DNA of 64,000 nucleotides from Nitrospira tepida (GCF_947241125.1 NZ_OX365700.1:2822001-2886000), one strand, 5' to 3'; positions 35,222-44,159 are shown, counted from the stretch's first letter. Notes: generated by a model from the letters alone, not told the origin. Made by a program: numbers and translations.

Positions 35222-35804
35222 ACGGGCTCGGCTCGGGACATTGAAAGTCCGCCGTCATCGACGCGAGGACGGTGGTCCAGTCATCCGCAGAGGTTCGCAA
35301 CTGTTTGATCCGCGTTGTCTCGGCGGGAGAGAGGGCCTGCAACGTCTGCTCGTCCAGGTTCAGGCTCGCCATGGCCTTGCGTAAGCCGAGGTGTGCGGAT
35401 CGGAGGGTGTGGCAGACGCCGCGCGAGGCCGGAGCCTGTCCCCCAGCCCGGTGAAACAGGGCGAGGGCCCGGTACCCCTGCTCTTGCGCGCGAAACAATG
35501 ATTCGGCGCTGCGGTAGACCAGGGCTGTCGGCTGAGTGCCGAACCGCTTGCCCAACTGCTGGGCCATCAGCGCCGCCCGTCCCATGCTCATCGCCGCGCC
35601 TTCGGCGTCGCCGTTGGCCATGGACTCCTCGGCCCGCGCCTGCAACCGGTCCAGTTCGGCTTCCTCCCCGATGGTTTGCGCCGGCAGCCCGGTTGCCATC
35701 CCCGAGCAGAGCACCAAGACGGACAGGACTCCGCGCCATCGAAGGCCTGCCTCACGAAGCGGTCTTTCCTTGGATGAACCAGCCGTCTTAGTGCTCGATC
35801 CCAT
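35199..35804 (-). CDS. Exported hypothetical protein
   Basis: 201 residues if started at ATG 35804. A hydrophobic segment (GVLSVLVLCSGMATG) preceded by arginines predicts export, with cleavage near LPAQ. The mature part is helical (EAELDRLQARAEESMANGDAEG, a TPR-like start) with a cysteine near the C-terminus. Its 5' end overlaps the HEAT gene by 17 bases, so both form one unit. Function unknown. Confidence 0.65.
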   Translation of the reverse strand: MGSSTKTAGSSKERPLREAGLRWRGVLSVLVLCSGMATGLPAQTIGEEAELDRLQARAEESMANGDAEGAAMSMGRAALMAQQLGKRFGTQPTALVYRSAESLFRAQEQGYRALALFHRAGGQAPASRGVCHTLRSAHLGLRKAMASLNLDEQTLQALSPAETTRIKQLRTSADDWTTVLASMTADFQCPEPSPSTDHPPD

Positions 35805-36885
35805 CAATCTGTTTGAGCGTGTAGTGCAGCGCGTCGTACAGCTTGCCCTCCGGTGATTCACGATCGGACACCCGCTTATCGCCCATCGAGGCCTGCAATT
35901 TCAGCAAGGGCTCGAAGGCCCGTCGATCGGGGAGTTGCCCAAGCGCCCAGACGGCGGCCGTTTGCAACTTTATGTCGCCGGTCTCCATGGCATGGATCAG
36001 CGGCGGGATCACCGTGGCGTCGCCATGGAGCGCTCCGACCTTGCCCAACCCGCGGCAGGCTTCGATCTGCAACTCGGGCGACCCGGTTTGCAGCACGTCC
36101 ACGAGCATCGCGATGCTCTCCCGGTGCCCGATGTTGCCCAGGGCGATGATCGCGGCCTTGGCCACTTCCACATCCGGATCCTTCAGGAGAGGCTTCAGAT
36201 ACGGGACGGCTGATCCGGCAAAGAGATCTCCCAAGGCCTGGATGAGCGCGATCTTCCGGCTCGAGGTCAGGTCCGGCTTCTGGAGCATCTTGAGCAGTCT
36301 CGCCTCCTGACCCCATTCGGTGGTGATAAACACTGGAAATTCATACTTCGCCAGCCTCTCTTTCAGCTTGGCGATAGCAAAGGCTCCTGGGTCGCGTTCG
36401 CCCGCTTCATTGGCCGCCTTGAGGGCGTCCTCAAAGTCCGTGCGTACTTCCTTGGCCCAGGCCATCGGCTTGCCGTCCAACAGGTACCGTAACTGGCAGG
36501 CCGGTCCCTTCCAGACTCGAGAGGGGGAGTCGGGGAGATCCGCATCGCCGCCGGCGGCGACCGTTCCCTCCCAGGTCTTCCGCTGCTCGCATTTCACGCG
36601 AAACACGGCATCGCTCGGATCGGTCGGCTCCTTGACGATCTCATACTCGAACTCCTCCAACTTTTTGGCGACAAGATCGCGGACCGCTGTGGCATCCTCC
36701 TGTCCCTGGTCGGTCAGCACCAGCGCCTGGATCTGGACCTTCTGGATCTTCTCCAGCGCCTGCCGTTCCGCTTCCGTCAAACTCGCCCGGCGCGCCTCCG
36801 CCTCGACGGCCAGCAAACCCACGACACAGATTCCCCCGAGAACCAACGTCACACCATAAATAGGCCTCATGCCCCTGTTGATCAT
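35788..36885 (-). CDS. Exported HEAT-repeat protein
   Basis: 365 residues with a signal peptide (YGVTLVLGGICVVGLL, cleavage near VEAEA). Residues about 30-190 form a domain of unknown function; from about 195 to 345 there are four to five HEAT/PBS-lyase-type repeats of about 30 residues (DPDVEVAKAAIIALGNIGH, LQTAAVWALGQLPD). Probably a periplasmic protein-binding scaffold. AAGGAGGAG precedes the ATG. Confidence 0.8.
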   Translation of the reverse strand: MINRGMRPIYGVTLVLGGICVVGLLAVEAEARRASLTEAERQALEKIQKVQIQALVLTDQGQEDATAVRDLVAKKLEEFEYEIVKEPTDPSDAVFRVKCEQRKTWEGTVAAGGDADLPDSPSRVWKGPACQLRYLLDGKPMAWAKEVRTDFEDALKAANEAGERDPGAFAIAKLKERLAKYEFPVFITTEWGQEARLLKMLQKPDLTSSRKIALIQALGDLFAGSAVPYLKPLLKDPDVEVAKAAIIALGNIGHRESIAMLVDVLQTGSPELQIEACRGLGKVGALHGDATVIPPLIHAMETGDIKLQTAAVWALGQLPDRRAFEPLLKLQASMGDKRVSDRESPEGKLYDALHYTLKQIDGIEH

Positions 36886-36974
36886 CGATGACTCCTCCTT
36901 TCTACCGGCAGGCTGAGGTTCAATGCATCATCGCCTGCCACAGTACTGTACTGCTCCGGCAAAGGCGGTGCAAG

Positions 36975-37003
36975 TTGAAGGCCCGCATGGGCCACAGTAT
37001 AAT
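36975..37003 (+). promoter_or_regulatory. Sigma-70-type promoter of proC, implying a leaderless mRNA
   Basis: TTGAAG (36975-36980), 17 bases, perfect TATAAT (36998-37003). The expected transcription start, about seven bases further, is at or beside the proC ATG (37012), and no Shine-Dalgarno sequence precedes that ATG. Confidence 0.65.
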
Positions 37004-37011
37004 CGCGCCCC

Positions 37012-37839
37012 ATGTTTACCGGACAGCAGATCGCCTTCATCGGCGGCGGCAATATGACCGAGGCCCTGGTGTCGGGTCTTCTCAAGACCGGGCAGGTCGC
37101 TCCCGCCCAGATCATCGCGACCGACATCCGGCCCGAGCGGTTGGAGTACCTCGCTCGCTCCTTTTCGATTCGCGTGTCCTCCGACAATGCGCGCGCCGTG
37201 TCCGGGGCCCACATGATCGTGTTATCAGTCGAACCGCAAATCCTCGATGAGGTGCTCAGGGGCCTCACCCCCTCCCTCGACCCCGACGTGTTGATCGTGT
37301 CGGTGGCGGCCGGCTATCCCCTGTCCCGCCTCAATCGGGTGCTGGCCCGAACCGGGCGATCGGTCCGTGCCATGCCCAACACCCCGTCGATTGTCGGGCG
37401 CGGGGCCACGGCTCTGGCCCTGTCACCGGATCTGTCGCCTCAGGACATCGCGCGCGCCACGGCTCTCTTCGAATCGGTCGGGTCGGTCACCGTGGTCGAG
37501 GAGCGCCTGATGGACGCCGTCACGGGGCTCAGCGGCAGCGGGCCGGCCTATGTGTTCCTGATCATCGAAGCCCTGGCGGACGGCGGCGTCAAAGCCGGGT
37601 TGCCTCGTCCGGTGGCCGCGGCCCTTGCGGCTCAAACGGTGCTGGGCGCCGCCACGATGGTCCTCGAAACCGGCCTTCATCCGGCGGAGTTGAAAGACCG
37701 GGTGGCATCGCCCGGCGGCACCACGATCGCCGGCCTGCATGCGCTGGAACAGGGCGGCTTGAGGGCCGCGCTTATGTCGGCCGTGGAAGCCGCGGCCGAG
37801 CGATCGACAGAACTTGGCTGCGAACCACCTTCACGCTAG
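37012..37839 (+). CDS. proC: Pyrroline-5-carboxylate reductase
   Basis: Last step of proline synthesis, NAD(P)H-dependent. 275 residues: Rossmann motif IAFIGGGNMTEAL at 6-18, conserved RAMPNTPS, then LSGSGPAYVFLIIEALADGGVK and VASPGGTTIAGL in the dimerisation domain. The start is that of the family, so the transcript appears leaderless given the promoter position. The att-site gene follows after nine bases. Confidence 0.95.
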   Translation: MFTGQQIAFIGGGNMTEALVSGLLKTGQVAPAQIIATDIRPERLEYLARSFSIRVSSDNARAVSGAHMIVLSVEPQILDEVLRGLTPSLDPDVLIVSVAAGYPLSRLNRVLARTGRSVRAMPNTPSIVGRGATALALSPDLSPQDIARATALFESVGSVTVVEERLMDAVTGLSGSGPAYVFLIIEALADGGVKAGLPRPVAAALAAQTVLGAATMVLETGLHPAELKDRVASPGGTTIAGLHALEQGGLRAALMSAVEAAAERSTELGCEPPSR

Positions 37840-37848
37840 GAGCATACC

Positions 37849-38043
37849 GTGCAGTATTGGGTCAAAGTCGTCTTCACGGACAACCAAGAACTGATGGTCA
37901 AGGATGCCGTCCGCCACACGATCAGCGAGGACATGGAGGTATTGGAGATCGACACGCCGCGCGAGGTCACGATCATTCCGGTGAAACAGATCAAGTACGT
38001 CTCCTGCGACGCGACCGTGTTCAATAAGAAATCAACTACTTAG
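37849..38043 (+). CDS. Small host gene used as integration site
   Basis: 64 residues (GTG start with AGGAGC upstream): beta-rich, MQYWVKVVFTDNQELMVKD then REVTIIPVKQIKYVSCD. Not assigned to a family; it may be co-transcribed with proC. The 12.2-kb element entered its 3' end. At this end the last residues are VFNKKSTT; the copy of the 3' end at the far side of the element (50186-50240) reads VFNTKTKT in the same frame and length, presumably the ancestral end. Insertion therefore swaps five residues without truncating the protein. Confidence 0.75.
   Translation: MQYWVKVVFTDNQELMVKDAVRHTISEDMEVLEIDTPREVTIIPVKQIKYVSCDATVFNKKSTT
37989..38026 (+). repeat. attL core
   Basis: 38 identical bases with 50186-50223, inside the last 19 codons of the host gene. 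The crossover lies somewhere within it. Confidence 0.88.
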
Positions 38044-39242
38044 ACATTCTCACGGCGGTCACTCCCGGTTTTACTCCCGGTCGCGGCCGCCATTTCTTCT
38101 CGATCCAGCACATCGACCGGTCGATGGGACCCAGTGGCGGGGAGCCAATGCCCGTAGGTATCGACGGTCACGGTGATAGACGCATGGCCGAGTTGAGCCT
38201 GCACGTATTTGATCGGGACTCCTGCGGCGAGGAGCCGGCTGGCGTACGTGTGCCGGGCGGCATGGACAGGCAAGCGGGAGACCTGCGCCTGTTCGAGAAC
38301 CGGGAACCAGATGGTCGAGCGGAAGGCATTTTCGGAGTAGTAGAACGGGGCTTGCCGGGTCCCGCCGAGTCCGCCGGGAAACAGCATCGGCGGACACGGG
38401 TGCTCTCCCATCGCGGCATCCAATTGTGAGACATCCATCCAGGCCCGCAACACGTCCAACAGGTGCGGCGACAGATCGACCTTGCGGCTCTTGCCGCTTT
38501 TGGGGGTGCTCAGGCGCCACTTCGACCAGGTGCGGCGAACATGGAGCGTCCGGGAAACCGTATTGACATCCTCTCGATGGAGCGCGAGCAGTTCACCGAT
38601 CCGAACCCCGGTGCGGAAGAGGGTCAAGATCATCGGATAGGCCGGCCCCGGCTTCGCCTTCGCCGCGGTCAAGATGACATCCTCTTCTGCTGGCGTGAAA
38701 CAGGGCAGTTCCTCGTCTGCGATGGTGGACGGCCGTTTCAACATCGTGCCAAGACGCAACAGGGGATTATGCGAGAGCACCTGATCCTCGACGGCTTGCG
38801 TGAGGATGCCGGAGAGCGTCAGCGCAAGCCCCTTCACCGTGTTGAAATCAAGTCCGTGCTGTAATAAGGCCGCGGCCCACTCCTTGACGGCGGGGCGCGT
38901 GATCGCGTGGAGCGGGCTGCCTCCAAAGGCCGGGACAAGGTGCTTGGTGATCCGCGCGCGATAGGTCGCCACGGTCAACGCCTTCACCCCTCGAAGTGGG
39001 AGTTGTTCGAGGTATCGCGGGACATACTCCTTCAGCCGGACCACAGGGACCGCGGCGGGCTTTGGCAACAGGACCCCCTGCCGGACTTGCTCCTTCAGCC
39101 GATGATAGAGCGCACTGGCCTGCGACTTCGAGTCGCAGCGCGTCCATCGTTCTCGACCGTTTTCATAGAGCCGAACCCACCATTGCCCGCTCCCGGCCGG
39201 CTTCTCAACGATGCCGCGATCTTTGCCGTTTTTTCGTGCCAT
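38040..39242 (-). CDS. int: Tyrosine recombinase (phage-type integrase)
   Basis: Integrates and excises the element. 400 residues from ATG 39242, set by GGGAGG upstream. N-terminal arm-binding part (GSGQWWVRLYENGRERW), SAM-like core-binding domain (YVPRYLEQLPLRGVKALTVATYRARI), and catalytic domain with the arginine in RTGVRIGELLAL, H-x-x-R in HAARHTYASRL, histidine in LGHASI and the tyrosine nucleophile in VDTYGHW. Its stop codon overlaps the stop of the host gene on the other strand. Its start overlaps the zinc-protein gene by 38 bases. Confidence 0.95.
   Translation of the reverse strand: MARKNGKDRGIVEKPAGSGQWWVRLYENGRERWTRCDSKSQASALYHRLKEQVRQGVLLPKPAAVPVVRLKEYVPRYLEQLPLRGVKALTVATYRARITKHLVPAFGGSPLHAITRPAVKEWAAALLQHGLDFNTVKGLALTLSGILTQAVEDQVLSHNPLLRLGTMLKRPSTIADEELPCFTPAEEDVILTAAKAKPGPAYPMILTLFRTGVRIGELLALHREDVNTVSRTLHVRRTWSKWRLSTPKSGKSRKVDLSPHLLDVLRAWMDVSQLDAAMGEHPCPPMLFPGGLGGTRQAPFYYSENAFRSTIWFPVLEQAQVSRLPVHAARHTYASRLLAAGVPIKYVQAQLGHASITVTVDTYGHWLPATGSHRPVDVLDREEMAAATGSKTGSDRRENV
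38064..38081 (+). repeat. Terminal 18-bp repeat, left (possible integrase arm site)
   Basis: The 18 bases CCCGGTTTTACTCCCGGT recur in the same orientation at 50037-50054. The left copy is 38 bases inside attL, the right copy 132 bases inside attR. Position near both ends suggests integrase or excisionase arm-binding sites; this copy also lies within the integrase coding sequence. Confidence 0.45.
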
Positions 39243-39945
39243 GACGCTTGCCTCCCTTCTTGGGCGGGTGATCCACTTTGTATTGCAAGGCCTGGCATGG
39301 CCTTGAGCAATAGGCCTTGTCTGTGCGTCCTGCGAGAAAACAGGTTTTGCAATGCCGGCAGGTGCCGAGGCGGTGCCCGAGCATCCCAAGGAGCTGCCCC
39401 ATGTGGTAGAGAAACCCTGTAGTCAAATCGTCAGCATGGATGGTGACGCCTGGACGCGTGCGGCAGACTTCGAGGCTCACAGTTAGGTTCTCAATAGGAA
39501 GGTGTCCGTCGCGAAGATACTGGTCGAGAAGGCCTCGGACCTTACGCTGTAGCTCGGAGAGGAAATCACTGGGCGCCACTGACAGTGGCGCCATCGTAAC
39601 CGCTGTCAGTGGCGCAATCGTAAGCCTCTTGTCTCTGCCTTCATCATAATTTCCGAGCCCAGGGTTGAAAATGAGCCCACCATCAAAACTGAAGCGAATG
39701 ACTTCCATTAACTTGTCTGTCAACCCTCCGGTACTCAGGGACGCGACATCGGTGCCCCGGAACTTCAAGAGCCAAACCATCGCGCTTTGCGCGGCCCCAC
39801 CATAGACACCACTTTCCGAGGTAATCCGGCCGCCGGCCTTGACGAATTCCATCGCAAACCGAACAGACTCAGGTAGTGGCTCAGGCGTCGGTCGCTTCAG
39901 ATCGACCTTGCCGGTCGCGACATCCGGGTGACGCTGGCTCCTCAT
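39205..39945 (-). CDS. CGNR-like zinc-finger protein of the element
   Basis: 246 residues. The C-terminus has a cysteine cluster (C-x2-C-x2-C, then YCSRPC) about residues 195-218, followed by a very basic tail, resembling CGNR-type zinc-finger proteins. The N-terminal 190 residues have no recognised domain. It is transcribed with the integrase, overlapping its start. A regulator or DNA-binding partner is likely. Inside it, 39572-39592 is a 21-base near-perfect palindrome coding for the repeat APLTAV/APLSVA. Confidence 0.6.
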   Translation of the reverse strand: MRSQRHPDVATGKVDLKRPTPEPLPESVRFAMEFVKAGGRITSESGVYGGAAQSAMVWLLKFRGTDVASLSTGGLTDKLMEVIRFSFDGGLIFNPGLGNYDEGRDKRLTIAPLTAVTMAPLSVAPSDFLSELQRKVRGLLDQYLRDGHLPIENLTVSLEVCRTRPGVTIHADDLTTGFLYHMGQLLGMLGHRLGTCRHCKTCFLAGRTDKAYCSRPCQALQYKVDHPPKKGGKRHGTKKRQRSRHR

Positions 39946-39965
39946 AGGGTAGTCTCCTCGCTTAG

Positions 39966-40024
39966 TTTGCGCTCTTAACGCAATTTCACGATTAGTGTTT
40001 GCGATATTTACTCATATCGCAAAC
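39966..40024. promoter_or_regulatory. Divergent control region of the element
   Basis: Between the leftward integrase unit and the rightward AlpA-like unit. A perfect inverted repeat with 10-base arms GTTTGCGATA/TATCGCAAAC (39997-40006 and 40015-40024, eight bases apart), and a shorter one with arms TTGCG/CGCAA (39967-39971 and 39979-39983). Both share the half-site TTGCG, so one repressor could bind both, as in a phage lysogeny switch. Confidence 0.65.
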
Positions 40025-40081
40025 CATGGTAGCAGTGTATTCAGAAATAGCGTGATAGTCAACTACTAGGAGGTTAATCAG

Positions 40082-40276
40082 ATGCTCGAAAAACAGTTTC
40101 GCTTACCAGAAGTTTCACGCTTGACGGGCTACAGCGTCGCCGCACTGCGGAAGAAATGCGCGCGCCGGGAAGTGGGATTTAGAAAAACGGGAAGGATCGT
40201 TTCGATCCCGGAAAGCGAAGTCGCCCGCCTCCTCGGCGAGTACCGCCCGCCGGTGGGGCTCAAGGAGTCGGCGTGA
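40082..40276 (+). CDS. AlpA/excisionase-like helix-turn-helix protein
   Basis: 64 residues: FRLPEVSRLTGYSVAALRKKC is a MerR/excisionase-type winged HTH and GRIVSIPESEVARLL the wing and second helix. GGAGG precedes the ATG. First gene of the rightward unit, beside the inverted repeats; it may activate excision or the integrase promoter. It overlaps the next gene by four bases. Confidence 0.75.
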   Translation: MLEKQFRLPEVSRLTGYSVAALRKKCARREVGFRKTGRIVSIPESEVARLLGEYRPPVGLKESA

Positions 40277-40734
40277 CGCTCGCGGATTTGCTGCCACGGC
40301 TGGATGCCGTCCGCGCGCGCGGGAACGGCCGATGGTCGGCCCGGTGTCCGGCGCATGCGGACCGTACCCCATCGCTCTCGATCTCGGAGGGGGAGAGGGG
40401 ACTACTACTTAAGTGCTTCGCGGGCTGCTCGCTCGACGAGATCTGCGCTGCGCTCGTGCTCCGGGTCGCGGATCTGTACTACGATCGCCGGCCAGATCCA
40501 GCCGCACTGGCGGAGGCGCGACGGCGGCGGGAAGCACGTGAGCACAAAGATCGGGCGGCTGGCTGTCACGCAGAGACGTTGCGTGACGCGGAGCAAGTGA
40601 TCCTCGCAGCGCGCGGGCTCGACATTGCGCGCTGGAGCAACGAACAACTTGATCAAGCGATGGGCGCAATCGCGGCGGCGCATGCGGTTTTGAGCGAAGA
40701 GGGAGACTACTATGAACGGGTTAGAACGCTTTGA
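40273..40734 (+). CDS. CHC2-like zinc-finger primase fragment
   Basis: 153 residues. Zinc ligands Cys25, His28, Cys48 and Cys52 (RCPAHADRTPSLS, LKCFAGC) as in the zinc finger of DnaG- and phage-type primases. The polymerase part (TOPRIM) is missing; the C-terminal half is a charged helix. Together with the following ATPase it may replace a full primase-helicase. Overlaps the next gene by 23 bases. Confidence 0.72.
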   Translation: MTLADLLPRLDAVRARGNGRWSARCPAHADRTPSLSISEGERGLLLKCFAGCSLDEICAALVLRVADLYYDRRPDPAALAEARRRREAREHKDRAAGCHAETLRDAEQVILAARGLDIARWSNEQLDQAMGAIAAAHAVLSEEGDYYERVRTL

Positions 40735-42088
40735 GGACGCGTGCGGGCAATTTCGCGACTCGCTGCGACGAGCCAACGCGGCGATGGGCATGATCGCCCC
40801 TGAGCCCGAACAGGACAGCGGGTCGGCTCGCATACCTGTCGCTGATGAGTGGCCGGTGCTCGATCCTGCCGCGATGCATGGTCTGGCCGGTGAAGTGGTG
40901 AAGGTCTTGGAGCCGCACACCGAAGCCGATCCTGTAGCGTTATTGGTCTCGTGTCTCGCTGAAGTGGGCGTGATGCTCAATCGAGCCCCTCACTTGATCC
41001 TTGATGGTTCTTATCACCCGCTGCTGTTTTGGCCGGTACTGGTCGGACAGACGAGTAAGAGCCGAAAGGGTACGGCCGGGAAACGTGTCAACGCAGTGCT
41101 GAGTCTCGCTGATCCTATGTGGTCTCGCGGCGAGTACAAGGGCACACTTTCGAGCGGGGAGGGACTCGCCTACGCCGTGCGCGATCCGCAATACCGAGAA
41201 GAGCCCATCAAAGAAAAAGGGCGATTAACCGGGGAGACGGTGACGATTTGTGTTGATCCTGGGGTCGAGGATAAGCGGCTATTCCTGGTTCAGAACGAAT
41301 TCGGCGCCGTGCTTCGGGTCATGGCCCGCGAAGGGAACTCGCTTTCAGGAGTCTTGCGCGATGCTTGGGACGGACTCGACCTTGCGCCGATGACGAAAGC
41401 GAACCGGATTCGTGCGACAAATCCCCACATCTGCATCGTTGGACATGTGACGAAGGACGAACTACTCCGCAACTTGACCGACACCGAATGTTCAAACGGT
41501 TTCGGGAACCGATTCACCTGGTTTGCCGTCAGGCGGTCGAAGGAATTACCCTTCCCATCCGCTCCCGACGACGCGGACCTTCACGATCTAGCGGACAAAC
41601 TTGGGCGCGCGATCCGCCATGGCCGGACGATGGGACTGATCGGTCTGTCACCATCGGCGCGCGAGGGCTGGCGGGCGATCTATTCAGCACTCTCGGCGGA
41701 TCGGCCTGGCCTGGCTGGCGCTCTCCTCGCGCGGGGTGAGGCCCACGTGATGCGCCTCGCCGGGCTCTATGCCGTTCTGGACGAGAAAGTCGAGATTGAC
41801 CTTGTGCATCTGCAAGCCGCGTCCGCGCTGTGGCAATTCGCCGAGGCATCGACTCTGACGATCTTCGGTGATTCAACCGGGGACCACGTGGCTGACACGA
41901 TTCTCCGTGCCGTTCGCACGACGGGCGGGCTCTCAGACTCGCAAATCTCAGACTTGTTCTCTCGAAACGTGCCGGGTTCCAGATTGGAACGAGCGAAGCA
42001 GGTCCTTGTCGATGCGAAGCTGATTCGCTGCGAGAAGATCGAGACTGATGGACGGTCACGGAATGTGTGGCGACCAGGTACGAAATAA
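40712..42088 (+). CDS. DUF3987-like replication ATPase/helicase-type protein
   Basis: 458 residues. A nucleotide-binding-like loop VLVGQTSKSRKGT is followed by EGLAYAVRD, a strand LFLVQNEFGAVL and ICIVGHVTKDEL, the order seen in DUF3987 proteins of phages and integrative elements. The C-terminus has a winged-helix-like part (GGLSDSQISDLFSRNVPG). Probably acts in replication of the excised element with the zinc-finger protein before it. Confidence 0.72.
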   Translation: MNGLERFEDACGQFRDSLRRANAAMGMIAPEPEQDSGSARIPVADEWPVLDPAAMHGLAGEVVKVLEPHTEADPVALLVSCLAEVGVMLNRAPHLILDGSYHPLLFWPVLVGQTSKSRKGTAGKRVNAVLSLADPMWSRGEYKGTLSSGEGLAYAVRDPQYREEPIKEKGRLTGETVTICVDPGVEDKRLFLVQNEFGAVLRVMAREGNSLSGVLRDAWDGLDLAPMTKANRIRATNPHICIVGHVTKDELLRNLTDTECSNGFGNRFTWFAVRRSKELPFPSAPDDADLHDLADKLGRAIRHGRTMGLIGLSPSAREGWRAIYSALSADRPGLAGALLARGEAHVMRLAGLYAVLDEKVEIDLVHLQAASALWQFAEASTLTIFGDSTGDHVADTILRAVRTTGGLSDSQISDLFSRNVPGSRLERAKQVLVDAKLIRCEKIETDGRSRNVWRPGTK

Positions 42089-42171
42089 ACGAATTAAACG
42101 AAAAAAGGGGATGGTGTGAGGGGCTTCTTTCGTTTCTTTCGTTTATTTCGTAACCCGTGAAGGACGCAACC

Positions 42172-42468
42172 ATGAGCTATTTGGACATTCTCCGGCGGGT
42201 TGGACTGGGGCAAAGCCCCCAGCCTGATGCTCGCATCCATCAGGACAAAGGCTCAGCCCCTGGCGGTACGAAATACGAAAAAAGGGAGCGGATCTACTGG
42301 CGGTCCATGGATGGGAAAGTCCGCGGGCCGGCGACCCTCGATCATCTGCACCTGGCGACGGATGCCATGGGGGTTGAAAGGGTGTGGTTGTGCCTGTCCT
42401 ATCGTGGCCGGCTGGTGTGGGTTCGGGAAGACCTGCTTGTCCCTGGCCCGGAAGGAAGGCGGACATGA
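42172..42468 (+). CDS. Small element protein of unknown function
   Basis: 98 residues, ATG with GAAGGA upstream. The central part IYWRSMDGKVRGPATLDHLH and the end LVWVREDLL suggest a small beta fold. Ends in an ATGA overlap with the next gene. Confidence 0.5.
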   Translation: MSYLDILRRVGLGQSPQPDARIHQDKGSAPGGTKYEKRERIYWRSMDGKVRGPATLDHLHLATDAMGVERVWLCLSYRGRLVWVREDLLVPGPEGRRT

Positions 42469-42740
42469 ACCCCTGGCTGCAACGGAAGACCTACCGCTGT
42501 CCGGCCTGTGGGGCAACGTACCTGCATGACCGGGCGCATGCTCATGGCGCCTACGACTGCCCAGCCCGACCAACGGGCCGCCAGGATTCGAATAGGAGCG
42601 ATGATCGCCGCATGGGTGAGCTTCGCATCACCGTTGACCACGAAGCGCATGAAGTCCGGCTCATCGGAGCGGACGGCCGGTACGAGGCCCGCCTGACCTG
42701 GGTGGCTGCGGCGAACCTGGCCAGTTTGCTCAACGAAGCT

Positions 42741-42746
42741 TCGAAG
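42741..42746 (+). repeat. IS21 target-site duplication, left
   Basis: TCGAAG, repeated at 44995-45000 directly beyond the other end of the IS. Confidence 0.85.
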
Positions 42747-42821
42747 TGTCAGCGGTCATCCAATAATCCCCAGGTGTGGTCATTGAATTTTCCCCACCCT
42801 CCTAACTGAAGGAGGAGGGAG

Positions 42822-44159
42822 ATGGGACTTGACGAGACGGGAGCGTCGGCGATCATGCGTGCCCAGGGGGACCAATCTGGGGAGGCATGCATGGTGGATC
42901 AGGAGCGATGGGCGGAGATTCGACGGTTGTTTCACGAGGAGCGGGTGTCCATTTCAGCGATTGGGCGGCGGTTGGATCTGGATCGCAAGACGGTCCGGCG
43001 CAGTCTGCGGCAGACGACGTGGCACCCCTATCGCCGGGCAGCGGTGGCGGAGACGCTGCTCACCGCCCATGCCGACTTTGTGCGGACCCGCGCCCCGCAG
43101 GTGGGGTACTCGGCGCGGATTCTCTACCAGGAACTGCGGGCGAGCCGGAGCTACACCGGCAGTTATGAGACGGTGAAGCGGTGTGTGGCGCCGCTGCGCG
43201 AGGTCCAGCTGCAAGCGGAGCGGGCCCTCCTCCGCTTTGAGACCCCGCCGGGGCAGCAAAGTCAGATTGATTGGGGCCAGGCCACCGTGCCCTTCCGCAC
43301 CGGTCCCGTCGTGGTGCACGTGTTCGTGCTCACCTTAGGGTTCAGTCGCCGCGGCTTCTATCACGCGTGTGCCGATGAGCGCCTGGCGCAATTTCTGGAG
43401 GCCCATGAACGGGCCTTTGCCCATTTCGGCGGGCACACCCGCGAGCATCTCTATGATCGTCCGCGCACCGTGTGCTATGCGGATGAGACCGGCCGACGCC
43501 TCTGGAATCCCACGTTCAAAGCCTTTGCCGACTATTGGGGCTTTGAGCCCCGCGTGTGTCGGCCCTACCGGGCGCAGACCAAAGGCAAAGTGGAATCGGG
43601 CGTGAAGTATGTGAAGCGGAACTTTCTGCCCGGGCGGACGTTTGTCGACGTGGTGGACTTCCAGGCCCAGCTCGACGAATGGAACGTGACGATCGCCGAC
43701 CAGCGCCTGCACGGCACGACTCATGAGCGACCGATCGCGCGGTTTGAGCGAGAACGCGAGCACCTCGTGCCACTGGCGGGCCAGCGCGGCTTCCAGCAGG
43801 AGGCGCGGGTCTCGCGGATCGTGGCTGAAGACTATCTGGTCAGCTTCGACACGAATCGGTATTCCGTGCCCTTCCGCCTGATTGGGCAACGGGTTGAGGC
43901 GCAACGGCGGGGCGACACCATCCATATCTTCCATCGCGACCGCGAGGTGGCCACCCATCCCGTGTTACCCGGCCGCCACCAATTCCGCATTCTGCCGGAG
44001 CACGGCCCCGGCGCCAGTGCCCGCATTGCGCGCCAGCGCCGGTCAACCCTGAGCGAACTGGCCACTCACCCCGGTGCGGTCCCGGAGGTCGAAGTGCGGG
44101 ATCTGGCGTGCTACGAGGCGGTGTGCGGGAGCGCGGCGGCGCACGAGGTGCAGCCATGA
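42822..44159 (+). CDS. istA: IS21 transposase IstA
   Basis: 445 residues, GGAGGAGG before the ATG (an internal ATG at 42891 is possible). N-terminal helix-turn-helix (VSISAIGRRLDLDRKTVRRSL), DDE integrase core with the first Asp in QIDWGQ and the Glu in KGKVESGVKYVK, and a C-terminal beta domain. Overlaps istB by four bases. Confidence 0.93.
   Translation: MGLDETGASAIMRAQGDQSGEACMVDQERWAEIRRLFHEERVSISAIGRRLDLDRKTVRRSLRQTTWHPYRRAAVAETLLTAHADFVRTRAPQVGYSARILYQELRASRSYTGSYETVKRCVAPLREVQLQAERALLRFETPPGQQSQIDWGQATVPFRTGPVVVHVFVLTLGFSRRGFYHACADERLAQFLEAHERAFAHFGGHTREHLYDRPRTVCYADETGRRLWNPTFKAFADYWGFEPRVCRPYRAQTKGKVESGVKYVKRNFLPGRTFVDVVDFQAQLDEWNVTIADQRLHGTTHERPIARFEREREHLVPLAGQRGFQQEARVSRIVAEDYLVSFDTNRYSVPFRLIGQRVEAQRRGDTIHIFHRDREVATHPVLPGRHQFRILPEHGPGASARIARQRRSTLSELATHPGAVPEVEVRDLACYEAVCGSAAAHEVQP

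Noticed and set aside
37989-38026. tRNA gene as integration target
   Set aside because: The core lies in a protein frame and does not fold as a tRNA 3' half.
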